Positions 58,094-64,000 of a stretch of 64,000 nucleotides of DNA are shown piece after piece. Under the pieces are notes generated by a model, which did not search any database, was not told where the DNA came from, and saw only the letters and a program-made list of their open reading frames with translations. The stretch is taken from NCBI RefSeq assembly GCF_910596095.1, contig NC_056551.1, positions 13,781,501-13,845,500 on the forward strand. Reading direction: 5' to 3'. Origin of the DNA: Thunnus maccoyii (lineage: Eukaryota; Chordata; Actinopteri; Scombriformes; Scombridae). Positions within the stretch are counted from its first letter, which is position 1; every line of letters begins with the position of its first letter. Made by a program: the position numbers and the translations under genes.

Positions 58094-60065
58094 TCACACA
58101 TGACTAATGTCTGCTTTTAGCGAGTCTTCACCTTTTTCCTTGGTTGAATCCTTACTGAGTTCCTCTGCAGAAAAGAAATGAGAAAAAAAGAGGATGTTAC
58201 AGCACATGGTTATAGTGTGAGATTCATGAGTAAAGTGAGTTTTCAGTGGCAATTTTATTGATCTTACCCAAATTGCTCACAGTCTCTGTAACTGCTTCAT
58301 GGTTCTCTGGAAAGACATTAAAATGTACTTTGACTGCGGTTCATAAATCCAGTTTGACTGACCTCATTGTCTTTCATAGTTTATAAAATACAACTAAAAG
58401 CATAAATTATAAGTTCATGAATATGTGCATAACTAAAGAAAAAGTTCATACAGTATAATTTAAAGCTCATAATGTGGTGTTTGTTTTACTACATAACTGC
58501 TAGTTGAAGTATTTCAGTGTAGATCTACAACACTTACCCCGCCTCTGTCTCCCTGTCAAAAATAACAGAAATGATCATTGCTGAATGACAATAAACTAAC
58601 ATTAAAGTTTAAATCTCAGTGTGAAGTGTAACCTGCTCACCATCTGCTTCCTCAGAGGACTCTGTGGAGGAGGACTCTGTAGAGAACATGTCACAAGGTT
58701 GTGGTATTTTACATAATTTTGAAATCTGGTCTTGCAATCTAGTTGTTTAAAACTGTCCAGTTATTGCCACCTACAGGTTGATATTTGAACAGTAAAACCT
58801 CTTCTTACCCTCATGAGCTGCTACGTCAGAGTTCCCGCCTCCCTCTGCTGGAGGAGGATTTCACAGTTATGTAATTTTGAATCTCAGGTAAAGAAGGGTC
58901 ACATGTTGTCTGTCTAAGCTAGCAGGTTGTTTTTACACACCTGTGTTGTCATCCTCAGCTTCGATACGCTCCTCCACTGTTGAAAACATTTGATTGAGTG
59001 ATTCTGACATTTTACACATGATCAATATGTAATCTGTACTAGCTGTAACTTACCAGAGTCATCTTGAGCAGCCTCTGTATGGACAAGATTTGAAAGACTG
59101 CATTAGCAGCTGAACCTGGATCAGCCATTATTAGTTTTAAATTAAGTTAAAGGTCTTATAGTTGCCCTCACCAAGGTAGCGCCCATCTTCATTCTGCTCC
59201 TCTGTAACTGATTGGTGATGAGACAGAAAAACATTTTCAATTCTGTACCCGACACAATTAGATGAAAGGTATGTTTGTTCCTGAAGTCACCTCATTTTAG
59301 TCTCCGGTCATCGACCTGGACTTTGGTCACTGTGTTAGAAACTTACCATTCATTTGGGCGGCTTCACTCTTTTGAGCAGCCTCAAACTCCATCTGATCTG
59401 ATGGGACAAAGTGATAAAATTATGCACAACAACAATTCCTGTAATTCTGGTGAAGAAACATTACACAGAAATACACGAATAAAGAAAACAAACAAATAAA
59501 TGAGTAAACTGAATCGTTGTAAAAAGCATCTCTGAGACACTTGGTGGCTTTAACACACTCATGAGCCAGCATAGATTTTATTTTATGCAATATATATTAT
59601 ATCATTTAATTATTTTAATTTCTTGTGTCATTATAAAACAATTAAAAAGCTTCCACTCTGGAAAACACAAAAGTGAATTTCAGGCAATCAACTGGATTAA
59701 TGCACTGTACCTATTTTTTGCAGTTCAGCTAGCCCATCTGCAAGAAAAGAAAAGAAGTTCCCATGCAAGTCATCACCCTTAACATTATTATGACTATTGT
59801 TCATCACTGTTATTAATAAATAACAATAATTTCTCACCGTACGGAGCAACTTTTTCCTCTTTTTCTGCTGATTCCAGAGATGCAGAGAGAGCTAGAAGTC
59901 ATCGCAAATACATCAGTCTCAGCCTCCATCGATGTGGATCACCACATTTTCATTTATAATAATTTTCTAATTCCATTAAAACCATGAACAGAACAATTTA
60001 CTCTTCTTACCAGACTGAAACACTGCCACAGCGAGGAAAACAAACAGCGGCACTAGAAATCTCAT
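58094..60065 (-). CDS. Unrecognised acidic secreted protein, twelve small phase-1 exons
   Basis: Exons in transcript order are 60065-60011, 59891-59838, 59737-59711, 59397-59347, 59201-59172, 59074-59054, 58976-58941, 58844-58809, 58676-58641, 58552-58538, 58306-58268 and 58164-58094. Every one has AG/GT borders and every intron is phase 1, giving one open frame of 156 residues. Residues 1-18, MRFLVPLFVFLAVAVFQS, form a clear signal peptide. The mature part has no cysteine and about 41 Asp/Glu against 13 Lys/Arg. It contains EEQNEDGRYL, VEERIEAEDDNT, ESSSTESSEEAD (an SSEE cluster fitting secretory-pathway Ser-x-Glu kinase sites) and GRQRRE (a dibasic/furin-like site), and ends KADISHV. It looks intrinsically disordered. 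Its all-phase-1 introns argue against the SCPP mineral-matrix family, which uses phase 0. I cannot name it or assign a function. The splice coherence makes it very likely real. Confidence 0.85.
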
Positions 60066-60143
60066 CTTGGCTCCTGGTCTGGATGTGGAAGGATTTCGGC
60101 GTCACTCTGAACTCTTGTGTTGTGTTGTTGTCAGTTTGCAGCC

Positions 60144-60154
60144 TCTTATATCTT
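60144..60154 (-). promoter_or_regulatory. TATA-like box of the acidic secreted gene
   Basis: On the minus strand this reads aagatataag, about 80-90 nt before the start codon at 60,065. Only about 50-55 nt would remain for the 5'UTR if transcription began some 30 nt downstream. A TATA promoter close to the ATG is typical of tissue-specific secreted-protein genes. The call is by motif and position only. Confidence 0.55.
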
Positions 60155-60820
60155 CAGTCACATCACATGTTTCGCATGGACAGGCGGCTCTGGTACCATT
60201 GTCCCTCCCTACCTGAGAGGACAGCTGGGTGGCACATCACCACACAGACGTATCCTTATTCAGGCCATCAATGCCACCCATTGTTGGCTCTGCTGTCACA
60301 CGGGCCTTTATTTGGGATGTTACTTGTGTCTGTGGGAGCAAGTGGGACTCCATGCATCCCAAACTGAAAACAATGTTCATTTCCTTTTAAGGATGGAAAT
60401 GGTGATTTCACTGTGTACCCTTGGCCTGTGAATGATGGGTCACAATGTAGCTCAGTGAGACAATTCTTCATTTAATCGCACAGATCAAAGAGATCCTGAT
60501 ATCACTTTTGAATTGCAAATAGCTGCAGCTATTTAACATTTTAGTCTGTCTCCTCAGTCCTGAATCTGTCAAAACATGAGAAAAAACTGAAGTTTAGATG
60601 ATTATTGTGTAAATGTGAAACAAGATCAGAACAGTTGTGTAAGAGATGTTGTCATTTTGAAACCAAAATGGTCATTATGGCTATCGCAAACTTCTTCAAT
60701 TTACTTCCTAAAAAGTGAGATTTACAGTATATGAGTGCAGTATGTTTTGAGAAGTGATTCAAATGTAATTTAATCAGGCTTTTCGTAAATAAAAGCACAA
60801 AACAGACAAGATCTCATCAC

Positions 60821-61074
60821 TTTATTGTGATTGTAAACATTTTCAAAAGATACAAGTATCATCTGGGAGGTTTCAGTATTGTTTGAAATCAAATTAAATC
60901 TATAATGAAACTGTTTTATTTGTTAAAAAAAAGTCTTGCTGTTTTTGTGCAGAGGGAGCCAGTATCTCTCCTCTTATTGTTCTTTTGGCATTTGCAAGGG
61001 ACTCGTATCAATTAAAGTGCACTATTAATATGCTACAGTAAGTCCTGACACACACTCAACTGGAGGACTAAAAA

Positions 61075-61106
<32 letters not shown>

Positions 61107-62736
61107 CACCTCTAAAAGTGCTTCAGAAACTATTAGCAAACTGCAGATTTCTTCCCAAAATGATTGACGAACATGAGAGTGGTTTAGGTAGGAACAGTAT
61201 TTTCAAACAACATCACATCTGGTAAAATGTCAGATCCAATAAATCAGAAGTACTGAATACTTTAAAACAGTCTTCCCCATCAACAAAATACAGAAATGCA
61301 TCAATCTCATCCCAGCTGGATCGTGGTGTTCAGACTGATAGCAATGCTCAGTGACACAGGAAGATCTAAAGGACAAATAATTTATAAAAATACAGGGAGA
61401 ATAATCATTTAATAAAGACATAAGATCAATACTTTGATATTAATTAATTTAAGCACAATCATAGTGTTTACATGTTATCATTATCAGTGACTATCAGTGA
61501 TTAGACTCTCCAATCATGGTCTAAAATATATTTAAAGTTAAAAAATAAAATTGGACTTGTTAATGCTTTTTTAAGTGACATCAATAACATCCAATTTACT
61601 AAGAAATCTTCATGGTGGCACAACTCTCTTGCTGACAGCTGCCTGTACTCACTAACTACATATACAGTAGTCTGTTGAGGAGGTAGAGAGACTCATTGGA
61701 ATCATCGGAAGACAAAGGGACATCTTTACATTAGCGAATACAACGCAAGAAGTTGGCCAAAGGTTGACGATGGTTGGTCTGTGTGGCACCAACAAGCTGG
61801 TTTCTTATAGGTTAGCTGTACTGTGTTCATAACAGCAGCAATGCACATTAAGGGGGGGAAAAAAACTGGACACTTAAACAGACAAAGGAACACTTATGTG
61901 TCTACCCTGCAGTGCAGCGTGGTTCACAGTGATAACAAAATTCAGCACAGGACAATGTTGTTCCACCTTTTCATGTGATTTGTGCTGCTGTTGCTGGTGA
62001 TGCTTTCAGGTTTCAGTACTGAGAATGATGGCCTGTGGCTACAGTTATGGTAATTAAAGGATAATTCATCTTTATTGCAACAAAGGGTCTTATTTTCATA
62101 GTTGCGTCCAGTTTACTGCTGAGATCTGAAAATGCAGGTCCATGTTGTAAACACCACCAGCAAATTGTACCCGGAGAATTGCAGCAAGAAAAACCTGTAT
62201 CAATGTTTATTTGGACACCTGACTATTGTTTTTTTTTTTTTAACAGACTTGAAAAATGGTGACGCTATTCTTTAACAGACGACTTCCTAATTCAACTTTT
62301 ACCTGCATACAGTTATCCTGCGCCATGAAGGAGTATTACTGACACTCACTTTTGATTTTTCAATATAAAGTGATAAATAGTCTGGCAAAACAATTGTCTT
62401 ACTTACAACCTGATCTCAACTCTTGTACTTCTTGCTCCATTTGACTTTTTTGTAGTGATGTCACCGAGATCCCAGATCTCAGCGTTTACTTTTGTGAACA
62501 CAATGTACTGGATAAAAATGATGGTCAAAACTGCAAAAATAAGACCCAAGTTGTAATGAAACTGAATTATTCTTTAGGTTTATAGAGGGCACAGCACCCC
62601 AGATACCTGATGAAAGTGTTGGGATTTGCCCCGACAGGAGTGTTACAGTTACAGTGCAGCCTGTGTGTAACTGTGTGGGTGTATACATGATAGTATTTTA
62701 TTGCTTTTGGTTCTCTTCTCAAGTAGTTTTCCCTCC
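60821..62736 (-). other. pcyox1: Probable pcyox1 3'UTR
   Basis: This is downstream of the pcyox1 stop on the minus strand. TTTATT on the plus strand (AATAAA on the minus) occurs near 62,083 and at 60,821-60,826. The latter would give a 3'UTR of about 1.9 kb, ending some 650 nt before the acidic gene's promoter. The region includes an A run at 61,079-61,106 and no coding exon. Confidence 0.4.
61078..61107. repeat. Poly-A tract, about 28 nt
   Basis: An uninterrupted adenine run occurs on the plus strand, which is poly-U in a minus-strand transcript. It may be a simple repeat or the tail of an old retroposed fragment; nothing identifiable precedes it. Confidence 0.9.
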
Positions 62737-63978
62737 TCAGAGTTCCCCTCTTAGGCGGGTGTGCAGGTCCTCTTGGTCGATCTTGCGGACTTGGCTGTGC
62801 CAGCGGTGATGTGCCAGCAGGGCCACGTTCCTGGCGGAGATGGCGCTCATCTCCATGGCGCTCGCTGCCCACTCCACAGCGTTGAGGTAGTACAGCCGGT
62901 TGTGCAGGATGAAGGGAGGGGTCTTGCGGTGTGGCGGGCGGTAAGCGGGATAAGCCAGCCACTTAGTCTCTGACACTGAATCCCAGGAGAGGAACATACT
63001 GTGCAGCTGCTCCTGGGACAGCGGCTGGGAAGAGAACACCTTCCAGACTTTGGTCTGGCTGGCGGGGGGTCGCTTGTAATTCGGAGGGATGTGCACAGGG
63101 TCGAGAGAGCTAAGGCTGTTGATGAAAGAGCCCTTTGAGTCCGTGGTGAGGACATCAGACACCATGAACTGTGAGGCCAGCTCTGTGGTCCCGAGGTAGG
63201 ACATGTTAAGCATGCCATGGACCAGAGTGGAGACCGTCTGGTGGTAGCGCCCAGGGTAGTGAGACGGGATTGGAGGGGAAAAGCCTGAGAAGGTGATGTC
63301 AGACTTTCCCAGGTGAAGTGGCGTTGCTATTACCACTATGTCATACAGAGAGTGCGCTGAGCCTGAGTCTCCAACATAATTGACCTCGTAGAAGCTGGTT
63401 GTGGTGCCTGAAAATGGGAGGCAGAGGAAGTTAAGATGAAATGTTTGAAAAGAAAAAAAAAAAGACTGAAAAAGTGTGAACACGCATGTGAAATAAATAG
63501 TACCTGTCTTGGATGGGCGAACTTTGACTGAAATGGAAGTCACTCTGGCTGGGATGAGCTCACTCTTGCTGTGGTACAGCAGTCCTGAGCACACTCTTTT
63601 ATTGCCTCCATCCACTGCCCACAGGCCTGAATCTGCCCCCGCTAATGACACAGCCCCTACACAACAAGACAAACATGTCAACTCTATTTTACACCTTTCA
63701 ACAAAAAACCTTGTATTATCATATATGTGATGAACCAATAAAAAACTCTTACATTGAGAAACATACCCACAAAGCCATTGATGCGGACACTTTGGCCGTA
63801 GTTGACACGAGTGATTGGTGCAACGATATCGTTGAGGAAGATCTGTGAAAATCCTTCGCCCATCATGGTTTCCTCCAGGGTTTGATTCATCAGGGTCAGA
63901 AAACTATCGCCACCCATGGCATGCAGGAGCCTCTCCACACTGGAGAACGAATACCCATACTGCTGATACTGGTAGATC
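62737..63978 (-). CDS. pcyox1: Prenylcysteine oxidase, C-terminal three exons (partial)
   Basis: Exons in transcript order are 63978-63767, 63656-63504 and 63407-62737 (stop), about 345 residues in phase. The first begins [20 protein letters not shown] and continues through [15 protein letters not shown]. The second has [20 protein letters not shown]. The last contains [32 protein letters not shown], and [20 protein letters not shown] before the end [15 protein letters not shown]. The FAD-binding N-terminus and signal peptide are beyond the right edge. PCYOX1 is a lysosomal/lipoprotein-associated flavoprotein that oxidises the thioether of prenylcysteines, releasing cysteine, a prenyl aldehyde and hydrogen peroxide. 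Some segments resemble the paralogue PCYOX1L more closely, so the exact paralogue is less sure than the family. Confidence 0.92.
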
Positions 63979-64000
63979 CTGGGAATAAAAGGATTTACAT

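Noticed and set aside
58094-60065. Assignment of the acidic gene to the SCPP (osteopontin-like) family
   Set aside because: The acidic Ser-rich composition and small exons are suggestive, but SCPP genes use phase-0 introns and this gene uses only phase 1.
62847-63218. 123- and 131-codon frames overlapping the pcyox1 last exon
   Set aside because: They are alternative frames of a GC-rich exon; the conserved prenylcysteine oxidase sequence occupies the other frame.
63689-63738. Extension of the pcyox1 second visible exon upstream into [12 protein letters not shown]...
   Set aside because: This is intron read-through; the acceptor ttgtgtag at 63,657 joins in phase to the donor at 63,766.

Overview
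The window is vertebrate nuclear DNA, almost certainly from a ray-finned (percomorph-like) teleost. The evidence is AT-rich sequence, short split exons with GT-AG introns, AATAAA polyadenylation signals, fish-typical short interspersed DNA transposons, a Tc1-like transposon, and proteins close to vertebrate orthologues. I see no bacterial, phage or CRISPR sequence. Six protein-coding loci can be supported by splicing the frames exon by exon: kcnn2 (3' part), drg1, stard7, slc20a1, an unrecognised acidic secreted protein, and pcyox1 (C-terminal part).

Layout. 1-8,355 is intronic or upstream sequence of kcnn2 with scattered repeats. 8,356-18,813 (+) holds the last six coding exons of the SK2-type calcium-activated potassium channel, from before S3 to the stop, with a dead Tc1-like element in the last intron. 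18,814 to about 20,590 is the probable kcnn2 3'UTR, followed by a repeat-rich spacer with a (GT)n tract. 22,438-28,562 (+) is a complete nine-exon drg1 (developmentally regulated GTP-binding protein 1). 28,800-34,260 is mostly gene-poor but contains a possible short spliced transcript starting near 30,650. 36,394-39,890 (-) is a complete eight-exon stard7, a START-domain phosphatidylcholine carrier of mitochondria. 40,000-44,400 is a repeat-laden spacer. 44,400-55,238 (+) is slc20a1 (PiT-1 sodium/phosphate cotransporter), ten coding exons plus probable 5'UTR exons. 58,094-60,065 (-) is a twelve-exon gene for a 156-residue, cysteine-free, very acidic secreted protein that I do not recognise. 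62,737-63,978 (-) is the 3' part of pcyox1 (prenylcysteine oxidase), which runs off the right edge.

The genes do not form a pathway; this is an ordinary vertebrate gene neighbourhood. From general knowledge, the human orthologues are spread over 5q (KCNN2), 22q (DRG1), 2q (STARD7, SLC20A1) and 2p (PCYOX1), so the order is a fish arrangement. The item most worth following up is the acidic secreted gene. Every intron is phase 1, most exons are 15-54 nt, the protein has an SSEE phospho-acceptor-like cluster and a basic RQRR site, and it has its own TATA-like promoter.
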